Origin: Linyphia triangularis
Taxonomy: Eukaryota > Arthropoda > Arachnida > Araneae > Linyphiidae
Assembly: GCA_963978545.1 (NCBI GenBank)
Contig: OZ021732.1
Span: 60,178,714 to 60,242,713 of the forward strand
Direction of reading: 5' to 3'
DNA length: 64,000 nt
Shown here one piece after another: positions 14,701 to 29,700 of the stretch (position 1 is its first letter; the number at the start of each line of letters is the position of its first letter). Under the pieces are notes generated by a model. That model was not told where the DNA came from and searched no databases. It worked only from the letters and a program-made list of their open reading frames with translations. The position numbers were made by a program, and so were the translations under genes.

Positions 14701-17700
14701 TAGCATTATTTGAAATATATTATCATGCATTATTGATAAATTATTTATTTACAAAACTAGTCATATTTATAGAAATTTGTTGTAAAATTTTAATTTAAAA
14801 AAAATTTTGTTCCATTTTATAAGGATAATTTTTATTCCTAAGCATCTCTTTCAGAGAAATTTTTATTAGCCTTTGACAAAATTCAAATGTTCGGAACTGG
14901 ATATTAATGTAATCTCTCTTTATCTCTGTTGTATAAAAACTTCTATATTTTTTGCAGGCCAGAAAAACATGGAAAAGAGTTCCTTGGAACTTTATCCAAA
15001 ATTTTCAATGAATCCACTGATGAAGCTAGCTCTGCAGCTGCATGCTTAGCACTAGATGGAGTTATCAGCCTTTGCAAATCAGAAGTAAATAGATATTCCA
15101 ATCTTAATTTTAAATGTGTTTGTTATATTTTGAATTGATAGGTATTGATAAATATTTTCTAATGATTAATATTGCATGTTTAATATTGAAACGTAGATGT
15201 TTACTGTTGTTTTACTTATGGATAGGAATTTTTTTAAACAGGCCAAAATGAGAATTTATAATTTGAAATAAAAAATTAAGATAATTATCTAATGATAAAA
15301 TCTGTAACATTGATAAACCTAGAATAACATTTCACTAGATTTGGAGCTGTGTTTTTATAGTAACATACTTTATTTGAATTTTTTTATATACCAACAGCTA
15401 GAAAATAACATTTGGGTGACACTATTCTGTTTAAAAGCCAAATTTTGATTGGTTTAATTTTTTTTTCAGTTAGTGTGGAAGTAATGCCTACATTAAATAA
15501 AATATATGAAAGAAATACTAAATATCTATTTTTAATAAAAAAGTAAAAAAAGCACGCAGATTTTTGTTGGGAAAATGTGCTATGTTTTTAATTTATTTAA
15601 TAGTTCTGTACTTTTAACTAAACTTATAACAATTTGTTATCTGCTACTTTATTTATAAACTTTCTAACGATAAATTTGTAAGGGTCCACCAAATTATACA
15701 ACATAAAGAAAAGCTTATTACAGGTTAAAAACGACTTGCATGTTTTTTTCTATTTATACTTGGTTAACATGAGGATAATAAGAATGAAAAATAGAAAACA
15801 CTTACCTTATTAATATTTTTTGATAATAAGGCGTCGATTTATTGACAGGTCTTGCTTGAATTTCTCACTATTTTCCTTTCAATACCAATTTGCAGACAAA
15901 CGGATTTGCACATGTGAATAGTCTTCTCAACTATTGATAAACAGTTAAAAAGTGTACTGAAAATATCGTTTACGAATCAACAGTGCATTCTAGGGCCATT
16001 TTGAACGTTTGGCAATAGTTGTCACTTAATTTACAGAAAATTCAGTGACACATAAAATGGCCATGAAAAAATATTCTAACTAAAAATTGTTACAAAACAA
16101 CACTACACATTTTTTTTTTAATTAATAATACTAATATATAATTTTCTAAGGTCTAAATGGCATCAAACTATCTGAAAAAGTAGCCCAAATATGAGTTTTC
16201 TATGCGGCAACAAGTCATCCGAAAGATATTTCAATACTTCTGCATTTAAAATAAAAATGGGGAAAAAAATATATTCTCAAAATATGGTTTTAATATATTT
16301 AAAGTGCTGGCAACAGCTTTTGGCCGGTAAAAACATTCCACCCTTATATTAAAAAAAAAAAAATCTTTTTTTAACATTTATGGAAATTTGAGAAACTGCT
16401 TTTTACAAAGAAATTTGGACAATAACAATTCAAAAGTTATTCTGTATTTATATTTGCAACAGTGCCTTACCTTATAAATTACAGTTGTTTAATTAATGGC
16501 TTTTTTAAATCCTTTTTAGATTACAGATTTGAGATCTACATGGAAGATTTTAGGTCCTAATTTAAGTAAAGACAAAAGGCAAGTAGAGTTTCACCTAATT
16601 CTATTAATTGTTAAAAAATATGAATTTATGAGTAAAGTCTGACATTTATTATTTCATCCATGTTGATTAAATCGCTATTAAATTTTACAATTGTTATTGA
16701 CAGAATACTGGTTACATGCAGAATGTATAAGTTGCTGTCTCTGGTACCTGAATTGCAAGTGAAGTCAAGTGAATATGATAAGTTCGTGGATGAAATTGTT
16801 GCATACATTTGGAAACGAATATCATCTGGTTCCATGCCACCTGAAGCTGTTTCAGCAGCATATAAAACATTAGCAAAATTCTCCTTAGATTGTCATACAC
16901 TAAAGCAACTTCCACCACCAGTAAGTTTAAATTTCATTATTTTAAGTTTCTTAATTGCTAAGGAAGCTTTTAGTGAAAATATTACTTAATCTAAAATAAT
17001 TTCTCAGATTGTTTAATTATTATAAATAATAACTTGTATTTACTTTATTTCTTTAACTGATATTTTAGATGTAATAAATGTTTTTTATTGCTTTACAAAA
17101 CATTTCCAACAAACATTTGCAGTCCAATTACTAGTAATCCTTGTCAAATGCCCTTATTTTATGAAGAAACTGTTGTTTAGAACATGCCACAATTTATAAT
17201 TACACTACAATACTGCACTGTGTACAAAAATTTAAAATAGGTTAGTATAATTTAACATTTGTGTTATCTTATTTTAGTTAATGTCTTAACAACATCTACC
17301 ATAGCATGTATGGAGAAATTTTTTTCATATCTATTTTCACAAATGTCAGCAAGTAGGCGAGCTTAGCCAAATTCTTAGTAACAAAAGTTATTGAATATAA
17401 GAATAAGTTTGCATAAGAGTGATTGTCTTCTTATCTCTCTTAATTGACGTAGTGCATTATTTTCTCAAGTACAAGATCATTTAATATATTGTTTCAAAAT
17501 AAGATTTTGGCTTCAGATATACAGGTAATTACATTACTAATTCAATGACACTTCAAAATTTTGCATTTAAAAATTTCATTTTTTGGAAGGTTTCTCCAAA
17601 AGGTAGTATCTTTTTTTTCTTTTTTTTTTTTTTTTCTGGCAAACCGATTAAGAAAGTTTATTAAATTTTAACAGAAAAAAGCCACACTTTATTTTTATTT

Positions 17701-20700
17701 TTTCTCAAATTTCTTTTATTAGCTTCTATTATTGTCATATCTACAATACAGAATTGCAAACATTTTAAGACAACGTTGTGACAGAATTTGTGTTTAGAGA
17801 AATTTATCTTATGAGTCAGGGGAAAAATTATGGACATTTTTAATTCTTTTAATTCACAACCATAAAAAAAATTCAACAGTTCTGTCTCTTATTTTACAGG
17901 CAAAGGCCAACCTTCAACTACCTGCTTCGATGAAAGCCACTCCATTTGAATTAGGCAAATCACCTGAAGATGTGCTTACATATATTCCTGGATACTGCTT
18001 TATTGATTTATTGAAAAGTTTAGAAAATAATATTGTTATTGAAGGTAGTCAAGAGCCGCCAATCTAATGTTTTGATATTAATAAAAACTAAATGGAACTT
18101 GTGATAATTTGAAGAGTTATGTTATAAAATTCTGACTGAGTATATTTGTATAAAAGAATTTAGAATAAATATATTTTTGTTGTACATGTACTTTTGTTGA
18201 ATAAATATTTTCAATGATATATTAGAAAAAATAAGTAATGAGAATAATTTTTAAAAAATAAGAAATATAAAAAATAACAATTAAAGTAAAAAATAAAAAT
18301 ATGTAATTTTAACATTTAAATAAGTTATTCATGCTAAAATTTGGTATCCAATGATATTTTTAGAGTCGGGCATCTCTATATTTTTAATTATTCCTTTTCG
18401 AAACAAGAACAATAAATTATATGCCGCTTATGTTTTTTTTTATCACGTATGGTTGGATGTGAAACGTCATAACACAAACCAAAATTGTTATTTTTAAGAA
18501 AATATACTATAAGTATGTGAGCTTTAGTCTGGTCTAATAGATTTATGATATATTTAATCTTTCTTTTTTTTTTTTAAACTTGTCAGTAACCCTTATTGTC
18601 TTTGTATTTTAGCATAGAAACATCAATCTGGTTTTATACCCTTCATATTTTATTTTAGCACAGTCCAACCTATTTGATTTTATCAGTAAATGCAAAGTAT
18701 GTTATTTTCTCCGGGATATGAAAGACAGTGATGTGTTAAGAATTTAAAAATACCAAAAATAAATACAATGTTAATGCAAAAATATTCATAAGGAAAAAAT
18801 AGATAAATGTAAGGCTGATAAAATACACCATTAAATTAACAAACTAATTATAGTTGATATCTAAATATAAAGTTTTGCTGATAAATTTTGGATTTACTAA
18901 TATAAATCATACTCTTGCTTTGTGGAATAATTATTGATATTGTAACTAAAATTTTGTCTGTAGGTTATACTGAATTTTTGAATGCAATCATCAAACAAGA
19001 AGTTTCAAATTTACCAAGAAGTGCATATAGTCAGAGAAAACATTTACAAAAACGTGAAAACACTTATGGAAATTTGTCCAAAGTTCCAGCATTTTTATGT
19101 GTTCAATTTGAGAAAGGAAAGTCACCAACTCTTCAAAAAAACCTTGCAGGTAAATATTTTTTATTAAATTATTCATTAAGTTTTTCTGAAGGCTCAAGAT
19201 AACTTTCCAAATACAAATTTTCAATAACTGCATTCTTTTAAAGAATATAGTGTTAAATATATATATATATATATTTTGAAGAAGAAGAAGTACTCAGAAG
19301 TTTTTCCTTTTACACCTAGATCCTCTTGCTAACATAAAATGAAAAAAAATCCAAACACGCTTATTTTATCTTTTGAAAACAAAAATATATGGGAAACATT
19401 TTTAATTATGTACCTATTGAGAACATAATTAATACTTTACTAAAAGAAAATATCAATTCTATCGGTTCAAAAGATTTTTAGATTTTCAGTTAGATTTCAA
19501 ATACATACTCGATACTTTTTTTTATTTTCAAAAAAGTAAAACAACATTAATATTGAAATTAGAAAAATCTGACTACTAGGCTAACCATGTACAAAAATTG
19601 ATAAAAAAATTAACATTTTATAACTTTTCATAACTCTCAAAAAGTTTTATCTGGCTACTTCCCTAACAAACTCACATTGATCATACTGCAGGTTCTAAGT
19701 ACCAGATTTCTGACATAAAAAGAAAAATTCAGAGTTGCCATACAAGCAATAAGTTTTTACCAAATCCAGTTTCTACATTAATCGAATGTGCATGAATAAT
19801 TAACACATACAAAAGATGATAACATAATCTATACACATAAAATTAAAAGTCCTGACTGACTCCAAATCTCTAATTCTCACATTTCCTGCAAAGCCGAAGG
19901 GCAAAACTTCAGAACATAAAAACTTATATACTAATTAAAAAAGGTAAAGATGTTTCTCTAGGGTTTGTTATTAAAGGGATAGAAAATATGATATGTTCAG
20001 AACTTGATATCTAGATTGAACCCAAGCCCAGCCGGAGTCACCTCAAAGGGGGGTGGACCAACTTTCTAGAGGGCAACAGCCCTTTCCCACCAATGAACCG
20101 ACCCATTCAGACATGAACAAAAGAGTGAAACTCTTTGTCATACATAAACCACATTAATAAACATAGATCACTGAAAGAAATATCTATCATAGTAACCCAT
20201 TATAACTTTCTCTATTACAAGACTAAACTAAGGAGAAAGAAGCATTGAGTAAGTGTAATAGGGTGGAACGAATTTAAAAAAAATTTCAAATACTTTCCAA
20301 AATAATGTGGAAATGTTGCTATATTTGAAGACAAAAATACGTGTTATTTTTTTATTTATTTTTTTAAATCAGTGAGTATCTACAATGCTCAAATTGATTA
20401 AATGTGGGGGAATGTAACGAAATTTATGGAAGCTTGCGATTTTTTTGCATTAAAAATCGGGAATTTGTGTCATTATAATGTCACAAAAAAAATTTCATCT
20501 CAATGCCCTTCTAAAAGAAAATATCAGTTAAAGTACCCAAAGAATGATAAAAAGCCAATTTTTCAAGCGTGGGAAAAAGTTTTCCTCATATGTAATAGTC
20601 AGATTGCATTAACACATATAATCTTAATAACTTTAAAAAATTATCATTTAAGGGTCAACTTTTTCTTATAAAGAAAGAGTAATTTTCTGTCAAAATATTC

Positions 20701-23700
20701 AACAAATTATTAAAAGCGTTATGAAACTTAGAACTTTGTAAAGGAAAAGTAGATAAGACGTTTTTCTCCAGTCAAAGTAGTCTTATATTTATATCCATTG
20801 ATTATACATAGAATATATTATTTTTGATGAAAGTGTTCTAGAACTACCATCTCTCACACTCACTGAATAGTCATTTTTACCAAAACTCTAAAATACAGCT
20901 CATGAAAAAACAGTTTGCACTGAGATATAGTGAAAAGACTCGGAACTCATTCAGAAAAAAGTCCAAATATTGTTGAATTTTTACAAAGATTTGTTGATTT
21001 ATTTTTTTCATGACGCATTTTTTGAATATTTGATCGAAAAGTATCAACTTCTTCCTTATAGGAGGGTGTTGATACTTTTATGATAATTTTTAAATGTTAA
21101 TACTAATTTGGGATTTTTAATGCAATTTTTGTCACATGCTGGAAAAATCAATTTTCCATAAATTTCGTAAAAGTTTCCAAGTTTAATCAATTTGCAATTT
21201 ATTATAGATATTGACCATTTTCAAAAGCTTTTATTGCATTGCTTTTATCTTTAAATTCAGTAACTTTTCCGTACTATTCTGATTCGGATTAATTTGATTT
21301 TTCACCAAGCCTAATGTGTACTAAGGTGGGCCAAAAATGGGCAAAAAAAAATTTATTTTTTTCGAAATTGTTTTGGGAATGGCGCGGAAAAGTTGCCTGA
21401 TGGGTCAATTAGAACACAAACAAAATTTCATCAATTTTGCTCATTATCTAGCCGTGCCTCTCTGGCATTGAAAATGTATAAAGTGTAAAAAAAAAAGGCA
21501 CTTTTAAGACATTTTTGTGAAAATTGTTTTTAAAAACCGGCATTGGTATAGCATGGAATAGTTACCTGATGTATCAGTTAGAACACACACAAAAATTTGC
21601 CAATTTTGCTCAATATTTAGTTGCGCCTTTCTTGCTTTGAACAAAAATGTACCGAAGTGTCGCAAAATCGTAACAAATTGAATGTTAGGGTGGATCAAAA
21701 AAAAAAAATTTCGAAATCGGTCTTGGAATAACGTGGAATAGTTGTCTAATGGGTCAGTTAAAACACACAAAATTGTGCCAATTTTGTTCAGTTTCTAGCC
21801 GTACCCCTCTGGCATTGAATATGTCCAAAACATACCAAAAATGCACTTTTAAGCCAGTTTTTAGAAAAATTTTGAAATTATTTTTAAAAACTGGCATTGG
21901 ACTAGCATGGAATAGTTGCCTAATGTGTCAGTTAGAACACACACAAAATTTTGTCCGTTTTGCTCAATATTTATCCGCGCTGCTCTTGCTATACTAAACT
22001 CCAACTTAACTTGACATTACTAGACGATAGATCTTCACCATGCTCATAGACATTTAATCCATTTTAGCGGAGTGATGACTTAATTCTCGCCAAACCTTAT
22101 AGCCTTTTGTTCTCTACAGGGTTGCTGGGATGAGTTTAATAGCGTGATTTTTTCTTGTGGGACGGGAGCAGAATGAAAATGGAATGGGGTGATACAGTAT
22201 TCCTGTCCATCCTGTTTGTTGAACAAAAGGCTATATGGTTTGGCGAGCATTATGCTTTCACGCCGTCAAAATGGACAAAATGCCTATGAGCACTGCGATG
22301 ATCTACCGTCTAGTGATGTCAAGTTAAGTTGAAGTTTAGTATATGAACAAAAATGTGCCTAAATGTTACAAAATTGTAAGATTGAACATTAGGGTGGACC
22401 AAACATTTTTTTTTTTTGTCGAAATAGGTCTTAACATAGTATGGAAAAGTTACCTAATGGGTAAATTAAAACAGACAAAAAATTTCATCAATTTTGTTGA
22501 ATATCTAGTTGCACCCCTCTGGCATTAAAAATGTCAAAAACATAAAAAAAATTCACTTTTAAACCATTTTTTTGAGCAATTACTTAAAAAATTTTAAAAA
22601 CCATCATCGGCATAGCACGGAATGATTGCATAAGGGGTCAGGACACACAAAAAGTTTCATCCATTTTTACCAGTATATAGAGGCGCCCATCTGAGTAAAA
22701 GAGTAAAAATAAGGACGAAAAGCAGCGTACTTTGAATGGGTCAGTTAGAAACCACTTAAAAATGTCGTTGATATTGCTCAATATCTAGCTACTCCTCCTG
22801 GAATTTCAAAAATCACTACAAATAAATAATATGCATATTAAAAATCAAAAGTATATTTACTAGTATAATACTTATTCATATTTAGAAATCAAATAATTAA
22901 AATATTGCTAAGTAAAAATGAGTAGGCCTAATCGTTATAAAGTTTAGTCTTCAGAATAGTACTGCCCCTTATTATCAAATGTTGGAAGTTCTCTTGTTGC
23001 TAGAATCTCATAGATCGTATATAATCGTCTTTTGCAGCATCACCACAAACTTTCGCTAAAGCTTCAGATATGAGTTTAACACATCTCTCGATTGCTTGCG
23101 TTTGACATAGAAACTTCTCAAATGGTATTATAGGAACCTGTTCTTTCCACATACATTCCAATTCTTCATCTTATATGCATTGTAAGTGGTGGTTCTGTTA
23201 TCGTGTGCTTTGACTAGTCAATGAAATCAATGTAATCAACGGCATTAAAGTGTACCTATGCATTATATACACTGGTACAGAAAATCCAACCGATGAGCTT
23301 CGTATAATCATAAAGTTTGTAATTCTTTTTTATGCACCAATGTGGTTTGAGATAAAAAATAAAATCACATTTCACGGTGGGGCCCAACATACCTGAAAGA
23401 TGATTGCTCTCTCAAAGCAATTGCCTGACCATGTCAAGAAAATTACAGACAAAAATGATTTCAAACAATGCAAATTTTGCCCATCTGAAAAATATTTTAG
23501 TGGTAATGCTAATGAATTCTGGATACCATTTTTATCCAGGAATTAGCAGTGAGGTGAATCCTGAACATCAGAAATAAGAAATCCGAAGACATACGCTTCA
23601 TCAAACCTCCTTAACTCAACTTTAATGCTGTTGATTACATTGATCTCATCAAATGGTCAACGTACATCATAACAAAACCACCGCTTACAATGTTATAAAA

Positions 23701-26700
23701 GATGAAGAATTAGAAGATATGAGGAAAAAACAGGTTCCTATTATACCATTTGAGAAGTTTCCATGTCACACACAAGCAGTCGAGAAGTGTGTGTTAAACT
23801 CATAAGATGATGTGTTAAACTTGAAGCTCAACGAAAGTTTGTAGTGATGCTGCAAGAGATGGTTATATACAGGCTAAGATTCAAGCAAGAAGAGAACTTC
23901 CAACTTTTAATGATAAGAGGCAGTAATATTCTGAAGAAAACTTTATAAGCATTAGGCCTACTCTTATTTACTTTATTAAATTTAATTTCTCGATTTCTAA
24001 ATATGAATAAGTATTATACTAGTAAATATACTTTTGATTTTTAATATGCATGTTTTTTATTTTTGTGATTTTCGAAATGCCAGGAGGAGTAGCTAGATAT
24101 TGAGCACATTTTTATGTGATTTCTAACTGGCCCATTCAAAATACGCTGCTTTTCGTCCTTATTTTTACTCTTTTACTCAGAGGGGCACCACTAAATTAGA
24201 TACTGATAAAAATGGATGAAACTTTTTGTGTCCCATATGCAAAACTGGCCCATTATGTAACCATTCTGTGCTATGAAAATGCTAGTTTGTTAAAAAGTTT
24301 AAGCAATCGCTTAAGAAATTGTTTAAAAGTGCATTTTTTGTATGTTTTGGACATTTTTAATGCCAGAGGGGCGCAGCTAGATATTCAACAAAATTGATGA
24401 AATTTTTTGTCTGTTTTAATTGAACCATTAGGCAACTTTTCCATGCTATAGACCTATTTTGAAAAAAAAATTTTGGTCCACCCTAACGTTCAATTTTACA
24501 ATTTTGCAACATTTGGCATGTTTTTGCTATAAATATTGTGCAAAACGTATGAAATTTTGTGTGTTTTCTAACTGACACACGATGTATGGTGAGCTTCTCG
24601 CTGTATATAATATATGCCAGTAGTATTCTTTTTATAATTTTTACTCCAATAAAATGTATTACAATTAAGATTTATAGTTTTTGAGCATTGCCCCCCCCCC
24701 CCCTCACTGGATTCGAGAGGGAGGGGGAACTCGGTTTTGACATTATTTTTTTTTTCTTGTACACGTGTTAAAACTTACAAGCCTACCAAATTTCATAGTT
24801 TTAGCATTACTAGAAGTACCTTAGAATATTGATAATCAGCTAGTCTCACAATGTGCTGTTTCCTGCTGTTTTCGAATTTGATAATCTCGACAACCATTAT
24901 AATTGGAGACTTGAAACTTTGAGGTTTTACTAAAGTAACTAACAACTAGCTATCCATAAAAAAAATTTAAGCTTTCAGGTATACTGTAATGTACACATAT
25001 GAGGGGGTCAAAATGCTGCTGAGTTGCTTCCAGTAAACTTGGCGGTACACTATCTTGCTCATAGATAATAAAAACTGGTATATATCCAAAAATCTAAAAA
25101 ATGTTTTAAAAAAGTGTTCAAAAAAGTGTCAGTTATAAAAAGCAAATCCCTCCCCTTGCTCGAGCAAAATTTAATACTCCCTGTTTTACCACGATTAATA
25201 ATTTAGTATTGAAGATCAGAATAAATAAAGGACTCTACTTACGTAGGATTGCTTAGCCATATGAAGTGAGTGGCGTATACAAGAAGGAGGCTGATAGGGC
25301 TACATCTCCCTGAAAATTAGAAAAAATTATATTTCTAATTAACATAATTCCATGTAACATAATTTTTTTAAATAGTTAATCGTGATATCCTCATTTAACA
25401 AACTTTTTGAGTCAGTCATTTTTTCAAAATAATTATAACAATAAGAAATGAACACAGAAATACAAGCACATTTATTTCATTTCAAACTCTTCCGATTTTA
25501 CATTTCTTTCTCATTTCTATATGCTGGGATCATGGCGTCCTTCAGATGGTCAGAGCAGAGAAAACTTACTGGTTCCCTGAAGGAGCATGCATAGACACAA
25601 GACTTCTCCCTCCTGATACTAATAATATAAATAATAGTGCAGAAGTTTCTGCCATAGAAAATCTGGTAAAATTTTATGAAAGAGATTTTCCTGGTTTTCA
25701 AAACATCATCGAAGCAGAATGGGAAATTTGGAAAACAAAATACAGGGTTACTACAAAAGAATCATTCATTTTCAAAACCCGATTTATTCAAAAGTATTAT
25801 ACTTACAAGTATAATTGATGCATGAAAATAACCACAAAGTATTCAAGTTTTATGCCCCAGGTGGTACTCGAGTTTACCCGATTTATTCAAAAGTGTAATA
25901 CTTTTGAATAAATCGGGTTTTGAAAGTGAAGGATTCTTTTGTAGTTACCCTGTAGAGAGGCTTTCTACTGCCATTAATGCTTTTGCAGAATGTTCTGTAG
26001 ACATATTTCCGAATACACGTCACTTATTAAAAAAAATTGTATTCTACCAGTTTCAATTGCAACTTCTGAGCTTTTCAACTTTGTGATCATTAACATCATA
26101 TTAAGAAATTCTATGAGTAAAACAAGATTGAACAGACTGCCACTTTTAGTCCATTCACAGCAACATACAAATATGGTTTCAGTAGCCAATGAAATTGCCT
26201 TTTTCAGGGGATTTAGAATTCACCAACAAACAGTGCTTACATTATATCATAACAGTAATTAACACTTAGTAAATTTCATTGTATAAACTAGCGTTGATTT
26301 TTTAACATGTTACTTCTTGTGTTGTTTGTATTATGTGTTTACACTGATTTTATAACTCTCATGCTTACGTTTTTTTAATAACACATGCTTAAGTTATGTT
26401 TTAGAAAAGGCACTAATGTTTATTAAATGTGCTTTTCATTATGATGTGGAATCATAAAATTATTTGTTTTTCAATACCTTAACAGAATAGTGGAGAAACA
26501 CTGCAGTTTTAAATTTCATTCCATTATGTTAAAAAGTGGGTACTTATAATTTATAACTGGTTTTATTAGTACTTTTTAGTATTAGCTGCCCATCCCTCTT
26601 TCCTATTATGATCAAATGTTCAGTTTTTAAGGCGTTACATGAATATGGTAAGAGCAGACAAAAGTCTTTTTTTTTTTTTTCTTTCAGAAAACCAAAGAAA

Positions 26701-29700
26701 AAAACTAAATTGTGAATAATGCCACTAAAAAAGTGTAGTAGAAGTACTGATCCTCCAATTCTAAAATGTGACAACGAAAAATTACTGAAATAATAAAATA
26801 AAATTATAAACATTGAGACTACTCTACAAGAAAATAGTAAATCAACACTAGGAAAAATGGTGATTAAATAAAAATAAACATTAGAAAAATGATAATTTCA
26901 CTCCTTAATACTAAAAAAAACATTAAAAAGTAATAAAATAAACAAAAGAAAATAATGAAGTAGTTCTTGAAGAACTTGTCAACAAGGTTACCAGAAAAGC
27001 GACTAGCAGAAGAATTCATTGTTTTTTTCATTTGATTAAAAGTTACAAAGGGAAAAAAGCTTACCTCAAACTTCAGCAGATAGCTTTGAGTTGTGTTTTA
27101 GCATGTTGCAGTCAGATCTTTTGAGTTGTGGAATGCAAGATTTTCTGAGAAATATTGGAAAATGTGTTTTAAACAGAGTTTGAAAGGAACATTAGAACAG
27201 ATGTAGTATAAGACATTTGGCGATTAGAAAATTCGCCAAAATTAAAAACACAGAGTACTAAAATGAAATTTAAATATAAACAATAAATTAAATAAAAATA
27301 TAACTTAAAACCTGTAACCAAAAACAGCATTTTCCGGGAAAATTAACACAATAAATTTCATTGTGTATGAACTATATAGCATCGATTGGTACTTTTCCGT
27401 TAAAGGGGGCTGTTAGTACCTCCAAGTATGTAATGGATTCTGCACCAAGAATTGTTTGCATAAAAGCACGCCAAATTATAGTAACCATAGGCAGTTTACT
27501 TGATCTTAAAAAAATGGCGGCTGCTGTCATTTTTTGGTGAAAATCACCTTGGCTCGGAGTTCGTACTGAACTTGGAAATTTTACCCATATTTTATATACT
27601 GCCAACAGACCTCTTTAATGGAAAATTACCTATTGATTTTAAAACACTTATGTTTATGTTTGTTTTATTTACACAGGTTTAAGTTGTGTTTTTAGAAAAG
27701 GCACCAATGTTTATTAAATGCGCTTTTTGTTATGATGTGGAATCGTAGAACTATTTGTTCTTCTGTACTTAAGAGAATGCTGGTGAAACATGGCATTTTT
27801 AAATTTCATTCGATTATGTTAAACTTACAGCACATAAGAAACATTTCTGTACCTCAGAAGTAAACTATCATAAAATGCGGGATCACATGAATGCAATTTA
27901 GTGTTTAACATTGCACTCCCGATAGTTTATCTTAAGTACAGATTTATAAATTGTAGTATCGTAAAAACGTATGATGAGGTAAAAATTACGCTCAGAGTGA
28001 ATCATGGAATAAAGCTATTGTTTATACAAAGCAAGTACTATTTAAAATATTCTACCCAAACGCAATTCAATAACTTTTTGCCACAAAAAAAGCTGGAGGT
28101 TTTATTGGCCCATAAAAATTTTCGAAAAAACAAAAGTTGCTTGCCTATGAAAAATTGTTAACTCTTTCTAGGCTGTGTTGCTATGTGTCAACAACTAATT
28201 AAGCCTATTTCTTGAAGAATTTGATAAAACGCTTCCATTTTAATAATATTATTGCAGATTTATAAAATATTAAGTATAATTGTAAAACAACATACGTACA
28301 GGTTTTTGCAGGGCTAATTAAAGATGAAAGTAATTCATCTTCCTTGTCTGTCAAGCACTTCAACCAGCATTTGAGTTCCAAACTCAAAACCGGTTGCCAG
28401 ATGCATCTTGTCACACACGTTTTACGGGGGAGAGCTTATCTGATCTGCGGCAAGGTATAATCATCCTTGTTAAAAGGGAGGTTACTGCAGCCTTGGAATT
28501 TGACCCTTTACATACCCTTGTCAAAAAAGGTGTTACTTTGCAGGCTTGTCATGGCTGCTCTTTTCAAACCCTTGTGAGAGAGTTATTCGGCAAGCTTGGA
28601 ACTGCAAGTCTAATGACAAGGATATGACAAGGTTTTCGTAAGCTTGCATGCTATCTAGGTAACTTCCTGCTCTCCGCATGTTATCTGCACAACAAATTTG
28701 TTTGCAGTGGTTTATTTTTACTCTTAGCCAATTGGAAAAGCATCTCTGTATGATGTTATTCGCTACATCTTAAGTACAGAAGAATAGAGTTTATCTACTT
28801 CACCCATTAAAAATAACAAATGGTGTTTTGGTACAAAATTGTATATGTTACCTGATAAGCTTCCAACACTATTTTATTTCAGCTGGTGTACTTTTCTGTT
28901 ACGAGCCTCCTCTTGAATACGGAAAAGATGGAGAACCTCTCAAGCGATCCTTAGCCTGTCAGTCTCGCATGTATGAAGAAGTACTCAGAGCAATGCTCAA
29001 CGAAGTAAATATTGACACGACAGAATGGCAGAGGTGTATCCTTCTACCTTCAGCGTGGGGTGGGTTTATGGAGCGTGCGTTTGTTACTTGTGAAGAATCT
29101 CGTCGAGCTGAGCTGGAGTTGCAGCGCAATCTTGGTCATATTGATGTGTCTCCCGAAGATTTTGAACTACAGTGCAAGTGTGCTTGGTTATGGTAAGAAG
29201 ATAACTTTTAGTTTCATTTTTTTTTTTTATAATTTTTTTAATGATTTCATTTTCTTGTTAAATATTTTTCTTACTAAATATGAATTTTAGTTTAGATTCT
29301 TTTTAATTTCAAATTATTCATTTGATTTTCTTTGAGAGTAAAACAATGACTGCATTAAAATATAAATACTATTTTCTAGTAGCAATTATTTAGACTTATA
29401 TTCTGTTTTTGGGGTAAATTAAAGACATAAGTCTAACAAGGAGCTAATTGCAGTTAATTGAATTGAACTAGCTAAATAGTATTCTAACTTATTTATGTAA
29501 TATTTTATGTTTTGGTAAAATGTATTTTGTTTTGTTGAACAGTGTAATGTCCCTTGAATGAAATCTACTTTAATATATGCACCTGTTGTAAATAAGCTTC
29601 CTCTGTCTACAAAATTTTTTATATTTTATTTGCTTTGACTCGCAACACATATGCCTTTCCTGTAGCAGGGATTGCATTTGCCTTAAAATTTAGTTTTTTC

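Larger units (their letters stand above)
22393..24486. repeat. Large palindrome, arms of about 0.87 kb
   Basis: The left arm (about 22393-23255) and right arm (about 23612-24486) are inverted copies. Matching pairs include AAACTTCTCAAATGGTATTA with its complement, TTATTCATATTTAGAAATC with its complement, and TTTGGTCCACCCTAACGTTC against the unit start on the left. The loop is about 350 bp. Both arms carry the same decayed ORF facing outward, so this is either a foldback transposon or two copies joined head to head. Confidence 0.7.

Noticed and set aside
20402..20671. 89-codon plus ORF in intron 13
   Set aside because: No recognisable family and no splice context; likely chance in repeat-rich intron.
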